From assembly GCF_000306235.2 (NCBI RefSeq), contig NZ_AKWZ02000010.1, positions 1,364,001-1,428,000 on the forward strand: 64,000 bases of DNA. The letters run 5' to 3'. The translations under genes were made by a program, and so were the position numbers. Source of the DNA: Leptospira fainei serovar Hurstbridge str. BUT 6 (GTDB lineage Bacteria > Spirochaetota > Leptospiria > Leptospirales > Leptospiraceae). This document shows, in pieces, positions 18,034 to 26,563 of this stretch. Numbering within the stretch: position 1 is the stretch's first letter; each line of letters starts with the position of its first letter. The notes below the pieces were generated by a model. The model was not told the origin of the DNA and ran no database searches. It saw only the letters and a program-made list of their open reading frames with translations.

Positions 18034-21000
18034 CTATTTTACTTTAATTCGCTCGCCGACTATCGAATAGAAAACGGGCAGTAGGAATAGACTTAGAAAG
18101 GCAGAACTTAAGATTCCCCAAACCATGACTGTAGCGATCGGCCTTTGTATATCCGAACCGATACCGTTCGATAAAGACGCGGGCAATAATCCGATAAAGG
18201 CTACGAAAGCGGTCATAAGCACCGGTCTCAACCTAAGGCCGGCTCCTTCCAATACGGCTTTCTCCACTGAATGTCCTTCTTCTTGCAGATGTCGAATTCT
18301 GCTCACGAGAAGAATTCCATGCATAGACGCGATTCCGAATAAAGTCGTAAATCCCACGCCGGCCGAAACGGAAAAATGCATCCCTCGTAAAAATAGGGCG
18401 AGTAACGATCCGGTCATTGCAAACGGGACGGATAGAAGAACCAGCAAAGCTAACGGAATTGATCGGAATAAAAAAAGTAAAATTATGAAAATCATCCCGA
18501 GGGAAACGGGTACTAACAAGCCGAAATGCTTCCGTGCTCGAGAGAGATTTTCGAACATTCCCAGCCATTCGACTTTATATCCTTTCGGCATTTTGATTTT
18601 ATCTTGAAATTTGGATTGAGCTTCGTAAACAAAATCGCCTTGGGCCCTATTTCGTATGTCCGTCCTAACGGTGATTCGGCGGCTTCCTCTGCCGCGAGCG
18701 ATAATAGTCTCTCCGTCCAACACGCGTATTTCGGAAATTTGTCCTAATGGAATCGGTTCTCCTTGTTCATTGAACACTGGAAGTAAGGCTATTGCTTGAG
18801 GAGATTTCCGATGCTCGGGTGCGTACTTGACTAGAATATCGAATTTTCTTTCACCTTCATAAATCTCGGAAACCGGTAGTCCGCCGATCGCGGTATTCAC
18901 TACGTTATTTACGGACGCGGCAGATATTCGATATCGAGAGATTTTTTCCTTATCGATTCGAATCTGGAGTTGAGGTTGCGGGCCTTCCTGCTCTAAGTTT
19001 ACGTTTACACTTCCGCGAGTGGATTTTAAAATTTCCGAGGTTGAAATCGCTATCGTTCTCAAGACTTCTAGGTCCGGTCCTAGCAAATCGACCGCTAGAT
19101 CCGCGGAGGTCCCATTAGTATCTTCGGTTACTGAATCGATGATGGGCTGAGTAAGATTCATCCGGAGCGTAGGATATCTCGCTCTCAGCTTTTTTCGAAT
19201 CGCATCCTCGAGTTTAAGTTTAGTATTATAATCTTTCCATTCGGACTTATCCTTCAGTCCGATCATGAATTCGATTCGGTTTAACGGAAAAGGGTCGTTA
19301 CCGACATCGTTTCTTCCGGTCTGGGAAGTTACGTATGAAACTTCTTTAAATTCCTTTAATATTCCTCTTATTTCGGAAGCGTATTCCGACGTTTCCCTGA
19401 GGGAAATTCCTTCCGGAAAGTTTGCCCTGAGCCAGAATACTCCTTCGTCCATATACGGAAGGAACTCCGTTCCTAAATTCGGAACTATAATGATGAGAAT
19501 TCCGAAGAAAAATACCAAGAAAGTAGTGGCAACTCTACGTTTCCTATTTACGAGCCTAGGAAGCAATTGATCGTATTTTTTTTGCAGGAATACGAATATG
19601 CGACTCTCTCCTTCATGATGTTTCGCATCCACATTCTTAAAGAAAATCGAGGAAAGCGGAGGAACAAGATATAGGGAAAAAATCAGAGCTCCTATCAAAG
19701 CAAAACAAAGCGTCATTGCCATCGGCCTGAATAAAAGCCCTTCTATTTGGGTTAGGGAGAGTAGAGGAAGGTAAGCGATGATAACGATCAACATCGAAAA
19801 GATCATCGGTTTTTGAACTTCCTTTGATCCTTCTAACGGAACTATTTCTTTGCTTCCTCTTCTTCTGACTTCCGAGAATCTTCTGATTATATTTTCCGAG
19901 ACGATCACGGCGCCGTCCACGATGATTCCGAAATCGATCGAGCCTATGGAGAGGAGGCTGATCGGTATATCCGCTAGGAACATTAGAGAAAGTGCAAATA
20001 GCAGAGAAAACGGAATCGTAAGCGCGACGAGTAACGCCATCCGTAAATTCCCCAAAAAAATAAATAACGTTAAAACTACGAAGAATATTCCGAGTAAGGT
20101 ATTATGAGCTACCGTATTGAGGGTTTCCCGAATTAGAGTCGAACGATCGTAAAACGGTTGTATTCGGATATTCGGAGGAAGAATGTCTTCGTTTAGTTCC
20201 TTAACGACTTGCTGAATTTTAAGTAGAACGACTGACGGATTTTCGCCTCTCCGCATCTTTACGATGCCTTCCACACTGTCGTCTTGTCCGTTCTTTCCGA
20301 AAACGCCTGTTCGCGGCAAATGATCTAAAACTACCTTGCCAACATCTCGAACGAAAACCTCCGTTCCGAAGCTGTTTTTAATAAAGACGTTTTCCAGCTC
20401 TTTATAATTCTGTACCCTTCCCAAACCCCGAATTACGATGGAGGAACTCCCTCTCTGTAAGATGGAACCTCCGCCGTTACTATTATTCCCCTGAACCGCA
20501 TTTACGATTTCTTGGAGCTTTACTCCGTAACGCAATAAGTCTTCCGGTTCGATATGTATCGCATATTGCTTGCCTAAGCCGCCGAAATTCGCGATTTCTA
20601 CGACTCCTTTGGCACGCAGCAGCGCAGGAATGATCACCCAATCATTATAAGTACGCAGCTCCATCGGATCATGACCGTCTGTCTTGACCAATTCGTATCG
20701 GTAGATTTCTCCGTAAGCGGTTGCCAAGCTACCGATTGAGGATGTTGCGTCCGGAGGTAAAGGCGCTTCGGAAATTTTTTGATAAACCTGCTCCCGAGCC
20801 CAATAATCGTTTACTCCCTCTTCAAAAATGATCTGAACTAAAGAAAGTCCGAAAATCGTCCGAGAGCGAATGACTTCTATTTTCGGCAAGCCTGCCATCG
20901 TCCTTTCCATCGGGACAGTCACTTGTTGTTCGACCTCTTCCGTGGCTCTACCCGGAAATTCCGTGATAATCTGAACTTGAACCCCGGAAATGTCAGGATA

Positions 21001-21129
21001 AGCGTCTATATTTAAGAATTGAAACGCGATAATTCCGAACCCGCTGATGATTACAGCAAGTGCGAACGTAAGCCATTTGGTTTCGTAGGCGAAAATTACT
21101 GAACGATGAATTGGCGAATCCAGTTTCAT
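18034..21129 (-). CDS. czcA: HME-RND metal efflux pump, CzcA/CusA family
   Basis: 1031 residues, the expected length. RND features include the N-terminal helix, YPDISGVQVQIITEFPGRATEEVEQQVTVP, the large periplasmic loop, and the proton-relay segment SIDFGIIVDGAVIVSEN (about 393-410) that defines the heavy-metal RND branch. It would export divalent or monovalent metal ions across the envelope with the adaptor and channel encoded just upstream. Its start overlaps the adaptor stop by 1 bp. Metal specificity cannot be read from sequence alone. Confidence 0.92.
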   Translation of the reverse strand: MKLDSPIHRSVIFAYETKWLTFALAVIISGFGIIAFQFLNIDAYPDISGVQVQIITEFPGRATEEVEQQVTVPMERTMAGLPKIEVIRSRTIFGLSLVQIIFEEGVNDYWAREQVYQKISEAPLPPDATSSIGSLATAYGEIYRYELVKTDGHDPMELRTYNDWVIIPALLRAKGVVEIANFGGLGKQYAIHIEPEDLLRYGVKLQEIVNAVQGNNSNGGGSILQRGSSSIVIRGLGRVQNYKELENVFIKNSFGTEVFVRDVGKVVLDHLPRTGVFGKNGQDDSVEGIVKMRRGENPSVVLLKIQQVVKELNEDILPPNIRIQPFYDRSTLIRETLNTVAHNTLLGIFFVVLTLFIFLGNLRMALLVALTIPFSLLFALSLMFLADIPISLLSIGSIDFGIIVDGAVIVSENIIRRFSEVRRRGSKEIVPLEGSKEVQKPMIFSMLIVIIAYLPLLSLTQIEGLLFRPMAMTLCFALIGALIFSLYLVPPLSSIFFKNVDAKHHEGESRIFVFLQKKYDQLLPRLVNRKRRVATTFLVFFFGILIIIVPNLGTEFLPYMDEGVFWLRANFPEGISLRETSEYASEIRGILKEFKEVSYVTSQTGRNDVGNDPFPLNRIEFMIGLKDKSEWKDYNTKLKLEDAIRKKLRARYPTLRMNLTQPIIDSVTEDTNGTSADLAVDLLGPDLEVLRTIAISTSEILKSTRGSVNVNLEQEGPQPQLQIRIDKEKISRYRISAASVNNVVNTAIGGLPVSEIYEGERKFDILVKYAPEHRKSPQAIALLPVFNEQGEPIPLGQISEIRVLDGETIIARGRGSRRITVRTDIRNRAQGDFVYEAQSKFQDKIKMPKGYKVEWLGMFENLSRARKHFGLLVPVSLGMIFIILLFLFRSIPLALLVLLSVPFAMTGSLLALFLRGMHFSVSAGVGFTTLFGIASMHGILLVSRIRHLQEEGHSVEKAVLEGAGLRLRPVLMTAFVAFIGLLPASLSNGIGSDIQRPIATVMVWGILSSAFLSLFLLPVFYSIVGERIKVK

Positions 21130-21941
21130 TAGTTTCCTCGATCCTCACGTTCTTTAATGGTCAAAAATGGTTGGAGTAAAATGGCTCCTTTTGTTACGAC
21201 CCGTTCTCCGGGTTTCACGCCTAATACGTTGAATGCAGTATCGTCTTCCTCTAAAACGGTTACTACTCGAGGCGAATAAAGACCCTTTTCCCATTCAATG
21301 AATACGTGATCGGATTTCCGAAAATGAACGATGGACCTAGCGGGTATCCGCGAAGGCACGCTTGAAATTTCAGGAAAATGAATTTCACAATTTGCACCGG
21401 GGTACCAGTCCCGTCCTTGATCGATTTTAAAAAGTAAGGATGAAAAGTTCCTGGAGTTTTCTGCGGTCTGAATCTTTAGAATTCTTCCGACCGCGGAAGC
21501 TTTCCTAAGACCGTATAGCGAAATTAACAAACGACTTCCGACTCGCATCTGATCCGCCTGTTCTTTAGGGATTTCTACTATACCGAAGGAAGTGTTAATT
21601 GGTGCGTCAGGTTTTTCTATTCCCAGTCGAGCGGAGAGTTTTTGATCCAAATGGACGTACGTTTTTTGGGAGCCAATCAGCGCGCCCGAAGGCTCCACTA
21701 ATAATAAAATCTGACCGACGGCGTGAAAGACATTTCTTCCTCCCGGAGCTTTCTTTGCCGGCTCTGAAAGGACTCCCTTCACGAATTCGGAATCCGGAGA
21801 AAAGCGAATCTTATCGCCTTCATTCGTAAAGAAAACGGGAGGTTTGGTCACTACCGGATTGGAAAATTTCCACCAAGCCCACGCCAGAAACGTAGCGGCA
21901 AGCAGCACTATCGCTATAAAAACTATGCCTAGCCGACTCAT
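21129..21941 (-). CDS. Short efflux adaptor (CzcB-like periplasmic subunit)
   Basis: 270 residues with an N-terminal membrane anchor (GIVFIAIVLLAATFLAWAWW). Adaptor features include VGQILLLVEPSGALI (lipoyl-like strand), a beta-barrel region (VGSRLLISLYG) and a C-terminal membrane-proximal part (GVKPGERVVTKGAILLQ). It is shorter than usual CzcB proteins (about 360-500 residues) and I see no coiled-coil hairpin between the lipoyl halves, which are almost directly joined. It is coupled on both sides: ATGA overlap with the channel gene and 1-bp overlap with the pump. Confidence 0.8.
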   Translation of the reverse strand: MSRLGIVFIAIVLLAATFLAWAWWKFSNPVVTKPPVFFTNEGDKIRFSPDSEFVKGVLSEPAKKAPGGRNVFHAVGQILLLVEPSGALIGSQKTYVHLDQKLSARLGIEKPDAPINTSFGIVEIPKEQADQMRVGSRLLISLYGLRKASAVGRILKIQTAENSRNFSSLLFKIDQGRDWYPGANCEIHFPEISSVPSRIPARSIVHFRKSDHVFIEWEKGLYSPRVVTVLEEDDTAFNVLGVKPGERVVTKGAILLQPFLTIKEREDRGN

Positions 21942-23364
21942 GAGCGTATTCCAAGATTCAAATATGCTTCAAGTCTAGCCTTATTCTTGCGATAATCGGC
22001 AACTGCTTTATAATACGTGGATAAAGTCGCATTGTAAGCGTTGATCGCATCGAAATATTCCAAAAGGTTGGCGCCGCCCGTTCCGAATAACCTTTGTTGG
22101 TTATTCAAAACTCTTTGAGCCTTTGGTAATTGACTTAATTCAATTTGTTGAATGATCTTCTTATTCAGAGCCAGACTGATGATAAGACCTTTTAAATCCT
22201 TCTCGAGGGATATTTCCGCATTTTTATAATATACTTCCGCTTGCTGTTTAGTTACTTTCGCTTTTCGAATACTTCCTTGATTTCGGTTCAATGAAGGGAT
22301 CGGTACGTTAAAACCGAATGCCCAGGAATTTTGCCCCGGAAGGCCGTTTTCTAAAGGATACCCGGAAGTCAACGGTATGGAATTCGGCCAAACTCCGACT
22401 CCGTATTGTCTAGTCCACCCGCCTGAAATGGTGAAATCGTCCCAAACCTGAGCTTCGGCCAAAGTAATTTGTTTTTCCGCTAGGCCAATACCTAAACGCA
22501 GCGCTACTAGATTAGGAAAGTTTTCCTTTATGCTATCTATGATTTTTTCATACGGAGGCGGATCTTCCAATTCCACGTCCCGGAGTTTCGTAACAGGAAT
22601 TAAATTTGGAGCTCCCTCTTTTCCTAGAAGCAATGCCAGCGCACGTCGGGCAGCTTCGGTATCGGCTAAGGCGATTTGCGTGTCCACTAAGGCGCTATCG
22701 ACCGCAAGTTGCGCGCGCGTTAATAAGAGAGGCTGAATTCCCGAGCCTCCTATCCTGTTCTGGATGGTTCTTGCCAACCGCTCTAAGTTGCTCTCTCTGT
22801 CTCGAAAAAGCTGCAGCAATCTTTCCTTTAAGATGAGATCCACGTATGCAACGCGGGTTTGATAAGCGATATCCCTCAGCGCGGCTTCGAGAAGAATCTC
22901 GGTTATCTGCGTTCGAGATTGCGCGACTTTTTTCCGCTCCTTATTTTACCGCTTAGATCCAGCGGAAGGTTCAGTAGGAGGTCCAACTGTTTCGGTCCAC
23001 CGGTTGTCGACTGGTTATAGTTCGGTCCGAAAGGGTTCAAGCTCGATAGCGCGTTAAAGGAAGGGTTTCGATAAAGACCGGCTTGAATCGCGTCGGCCTT
23101 TGCGATATCCACATCATATTTCTTAGCGATAAGAGTTAGATTCTTCTCTAAACTTAGCTGAACCGCCTCCTCTATACTTAAATTGATCGGGTCGAATTCG
23201 TTTGATTGTGCCGAAAGTAAATTAGGGAGGATTACGATACTCGTTTGTAATAGAACGGAAACGAGCAGAAAGACGCGCCTCCGCAAGATGATTATAGCAA
23301 GGACAACGACCCCGAGGCAATAGGCCGTTCCTCTCCTAGGGGAATTGTGAAGGATTTGGAACAT
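21938..23364 (-). CDS. TolC-family outer-membrane efflux channel (CzcC-like), split by a -1 frameshift
   Basis: Two overlapping frames together give one TolC-type protein of about 475 residues. Frame 1 (23364 to 22903, 153 residues) holds the signal region and LSIEEAVQLSLEKNLTLIAKK; it ends LDLSGKIRSGKKSRNLERR and a stop. Frame 2 carries on without a break in homology (KKVAQSRTQITEILLEAAL, then RVAYVDLILKERLL) to 21938. The switch sits at GGA-AAA-AAG (22927-22933), an in-frame A-AAA-AAG slippery heptamer; a -1 slip restores the full protein. It may be a programmed frameshift, a decayed gene, or a homopolymer sequencing error. The start at 23364 is uncertain, as there is no clear ribosome site and the leader is long. 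It would form the exit duct of the metal pump. Confidence 0.8.
22895..22933 (-). promoter_or_regulatory. Candidate -1 ribosomal frameshift site (slippery heptamer and stem-loop)
   Basis: Minus strand: A-AAA-AAG in zero frame at 22927-22933, a 6-nt spacer, then a 7-bp stem AATCTCG / CGAGATT (22914-22920 with 22895-22901) and a 12-nt loop containing the zero-frame stop. AAGGAG lies 3 nt before the run, which is closer than the stimulatory Shine-Dalgarno of dnaX. Confidence 0.5.
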
Positions 23365-23472
23365 GTAAGATGACTCGGACTCATATAAATCTTCGGTAAA
23401 ATTTCTCCGTTACGAAACGAAGAATTCGGTACTAGGGAAATATGGCAGTAATAAAGAGGCAAGTTTTTTTAT

Positions 23473-24945
23473 TCAATTGTCGGTATGTTTGTTGAAGCAG
23501 ATCGTAAATTTGGTTCCCTCGCCTGGAATGCTTTGCACCTCGATGTCTCCTCCCATCGATTCAATTTGACTTTTCACCATGAACAAGCCTAACCCTTTAC
23601 CTCGGACATTCGGATGAAATGTTTTGTGTAATTGGAAGATTTTCGCACCGTTCCTTTTCATATCAATTCCGCAGCCGTTGTCGCTCCAAGTTAAAAAATG
23701 TTTTCCCGCCGATACAGAGGTTTCGATTTTAATTTCGGGAGGAACGGCATCTATCGAGTATTTAAGAGAATTAGAAAGTAAGTTGGAGAAGATACTCTCC
23801 ATGTACGCTTTGTTGTATCGGAATGATATCAATTTCGAAAAGTCTGCGGATATAACGGCCTTTCGCTTCTGAATTTCAGGTAAAAAACCGGCCGAAACGG
23901 AATCCAAGATTTTATCAAAAATGATTTTCTCCGGCTTTAAGTCCTTGGCTTGCTGAACTTTTACTACATCCACTAAATCGTCTAAAATCCCCATCATTTT
24001 TGTGGAAAGCTCTTGAAGCATATGAAGATACTTGTTCGTTTCTTCTTGATTTGAACTTTCCCGAAGCAGATCGACCAATATAGGAAGGTTTCCGACGGGT
24101 GAGCGGAGATTATGGGATATGATTCTGTTAAATTCTTCCAGCTGATGATTTTGGCGAGTCAGTTGGTTAATTAGAGTTTTATTTTTCTCTTCAGTTTCCA
24201 CTTCTTTCGTGACGTCTTGGAAAACTCCCCGAATTTTTTCGGTTTTCCCGTCAGCCGATTGCGGTTTTCCGATAATTCGAATCCATATAGGCTTATTTTT
24301 TCCGGTCCTTGCAGGAACTTTTATATCCCATGATTCGCCGGATTTAGCGCTTTCAAAAACCGATTTTTGTATTATTGTCCGGATTTCTTCCGGATAAAAA
24401 CGTAAGCTATCATCGAAGCTCATCATATTGTTATGGGAAATTTCCAACAATTCATGGGCATAATGCGACCACTCTGAAATCATCGTGGTTAAATCCAATT
24501 CCCAAGCCCCCATCAGCGAGAGCTTGCAAGCTTCTTGAAGCAATTCTTCCGATTTCTTCAATTTCTTTCGGATGGAAATTTCTTGCGATAGATCGCGAGA
24601 CGTTGTATGCAATTGAAATACTTCCCCCTTTGAATTTCTGATGGGTCTAGTCAACGTTTGCAACCAAACAAAATTGCCGTCTTTCCTTAGAAAGCGATGT
24701 TCAGTCATATTATTCTCGCTTCCTTGTAGAGAAGAAATTTGACCGGTCGTTTTTATGTATTCCTGATCTTCGTAATGGAAAAAATCATTCGGTTTTTTTC
24801 CGATCAGTTCCTCCGGTTCGTAACCGGCAATGGTTTTGATGGAAGGACTCACATAAAGATATGTACCGTCTGCAGAGTGAAGGCAGACCAGTTCCCGTCC
24901 TTCTTCGATAAGATATTTAAAGAAATCAAGATTAGGATCCGCCAT
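23473..24945 (-). CDS. PAS-domain sensor histidine kinase
   Basis: 490 residues from ATG 24943-24945 (MADPNLDFFKYLIEEG); a TTG 36 bp further upstream is possible. Two or three PAS units come first (LVCLHSADGTYLYVSPSIKTIAGYEPEELIGK, then FLRKDGNFVWLQTLTRP with a PAC motif). A HisKA-like helix with HNLRSPVGNL follows, then an HATPase domain with N box NLLSNSLKYS, G1 DNGCGID and G2 GKGLGLFMVKSQ. No membrane segment is seen, so it is probably a cytoplasmic sensor. No response regulator is adjacent; the only receiver gene in the window is at 4900. Confidence 0.9.
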   Translation of the reverse strand: MADPNLDFFKYLIEEGRELVCLHSADGTYLYVSPSIKTIAGYEPEELIGKKPNDFFHYEDQEYIKTTGQISSLQGSENNMTEHRFLRKDGNFVWLQTLTRPIRNSKGEVFQLHTTSRDLSQEISIRKKLKKSEELLQEACKLSLMGAWELDLTTMISEWSHYAHELLEISHNNMMSFDDSLRFYPEEIRTIIQKSVFESAKSGESWDIKVPARTGKNKPIWIRIIGKPQSADGKTEKIRGVFQDVTKEVETEEKNKTLINQLTRQNHQLEEFNRIISHNLRSPVGNLPILVDLLRESSNQEETNKYLHMLQELSTKMMGILDDLVDVVKVQQAKDLKPEKIIFDKILDSVSAGFLPEIQKRKAVISADFSKLISFRYNKAYMESIFSNLLSNSLKYSIDAVPPEIKIETSVSAGKHFLTWSDNGCGIDMKRNGAKIFQLHKTFHPNVRGKGLGLFMVKSQIESMGGDIEVQSIPGEGTKFTICFNKHTDN

Positions 24946-25162
24946 AGCACAATTGGGCAAGAAGAGCCGAATTCCTTTCAACTAAAAGACGAGAATAGGC
25001 AAATTTAGATGGATACGAAGATTGGTTCCGGTAATGGATTTCAACAAATCACCCGAAAATGAAACGCGTATGTCCGAATCGAGGCGGGTGAAAAGCAAAT
25101 GTTTTACGTCTTTTTTGCGAATTCGCTCTAAGTTTCTTTCAGGAAGCATCGACATTATTAAT

Positions 25163-26470
25163 ATGGCTTCCTTGTTTCGCGGTTTGTTAATATTACTGAT
25201 TGTGGTTCCCGTTTCTATTTTTTCGGAAGAGGCGACTCTTTTCCGATGGAAGCTTAAGGCCGGAGACGACTTAGAACTAAACGAATATCATAAAGTTCAG
25301 GCTCGCCAAGGTACTAGAATTATTCGTCGGGAGGATAAGAATAGAATCGTATTAAGAACCGAGAAATGCGATTCGGAAGGTTGTGAACTGGCGGGAATCT
25401 TCGACACCTATACTAAATTTCCGCAAGTAGATTCCGCTTTTTATAAGGATAGAACTTACAAAAGCAGATTTCTCTTAACGGATCTCGGCGAATACAAGGT
25501 TCCCGCCAAATACATTATGCCGAATCTACGCTCTCTCCCAAGTTTTTCAGAGAATGCGGTTGAAAAGGGAAGCGAATGGACCAAGCCTGCAACTGAGAAC
25601 TTTCAATTTTCACAATCGAGAGTAGAAATTCCGGTACAAGCTAAATACTCCTTTAAAGGAACCCAAGATTGGGCTTACGCAAATGAGAACGGTCGCGCAC
25701 AATTGATAGAATATACGTATACTCTCTTGCATGATTCGGGAGCTTCTGTCCTCGGAGTTCCTTATAAGATATACGGATTTGCAAAAGGGGAGGTTTTTTT
25801 CGACGCTACTGCGGGAGTTCCCCAATATAAACATATTCAATTAGTTTACACGTTTCTTTATCCGAATGGTATCTCGCAAGAAATGTCTTTCGATATTCAT
25901 GGACTTTATTCGAAGCAAAGAAGTTTGAGCGAGCCGGATAAGGATCAAATTGCGGAAGAAGTAAAAAAAATACTCGGACCGATGCGGGGAAAATCCTCGC
26001 AACCGGTTGGGAAGAAACCTAGCGCCGGCGGAAACGGATTGCATTGGCCCGAATGGGAAGAGAGCCCGGCTAAAGATCAGCCGGCAAATCGCGCCCCGGT
26101 CGAGGTACGCAAATCCGAAGAAGGAGTTACGCTTTCCTTGGATAATCTTCTATTCGATACGAATCGCTCCGATCTTCAGGAATCTTCCAAAGAAATAATT
26201 TCGAAGATCGCGGAGGCGCTTAAAAAATACCCAAACAAGGAAATTCGCATTAGTGGTCATACGGACGATCGGGGGAGCCAGGAATATAATTTAAAACTTT
26301 CTCAAGAGAGAGCTCTTTCGGTATTGCAGGAACTTAGGGACGCTCACGGTATCGATCAGGCTCGAATGTCTTATCGTGGATACGGAAAATCCAAGCCGAT
26401 TTCGGACAACTCGTCCGAAGAATCGAGAGCTAAGAATCGAAGAGTTGACATTACCATTGTTTTAGATTGA
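25163..26470 (+). CDS. OmpA-family protein with large N-terminal periplasmic domain
   Basis: 435 residues from ATG 25163, where a signal peptide begins (MASLFRGLLILLIVVPVSIF); a frame from 25022 would add a non-signal leader and is rejected. The N-terminal 260 residues have no family I recognise. The C-terminal 110 residues are an OmpA peptidoglycan-binding domain (LLFDTNRSDLQESS, ISGHTDDRGSQEYNLKLSQERALSV, YRGYGKSKP, AKNRRVDI). It probably links the outer membrane or periplasm to peptidoglycan. Confidence 0.87.
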   Translation: MASLFRGLLILLIVVPVSIFSEEATLFRWKLKAGDDLELNEYHKVQARQGTRIIRREDKNRIVLRTEKCDSEGCELAGIFDTYTKFPQVDSAFYKDRTYKSRFLLTDLGEYKVPAKYIMPNLRSLPSFSENAVEKGSEWTKPATENFQFSQSRVEIPVQAKYSFKGTQDWAYANENGRAQLIEYTYTLLHDSGASVLGVPYKIYGFAKGEVFFDATAGVPQYKHIQLVYTFLYPNGISQEMSFDIHGLYSKQRSLSEPDKDQIAEEVKKILGPMRGKSSQPVGKKPSAGGNGLHWPEWEESPAKDQPANRAPVEVRKSEEGVTLSLDNLLFDTNRSDLQESSKEIISKIAEALKKYPNKEIRISGHTDDRGSQEYNLKLSQERALSVLQELRDAHGIDQARMSYRGYGKSKPISDNSSEESRAKNRRVDITIVLD

Positions 26471-26487
26471 AGGTTAAGCCGACTTTA

Positions 26488-26506
26488 GAGGCCTATTAAC
26501 GGCCTC
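26488..26506. terminator. Short hairpin between convergent genes
   Basis: GAGGCC, 7-nt loop, GGCCTC. A T-run (TTTTTTTT) appears only about 20 nt later on the plus strand, so terminator function is uncertain. Confidence 0.35.
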
Positions 26507-26563
26507 GTATAAGTGCTCCAAGATTTTTTTTATTAGAGGATCTTGTCGATTTCCGAAATCGAT

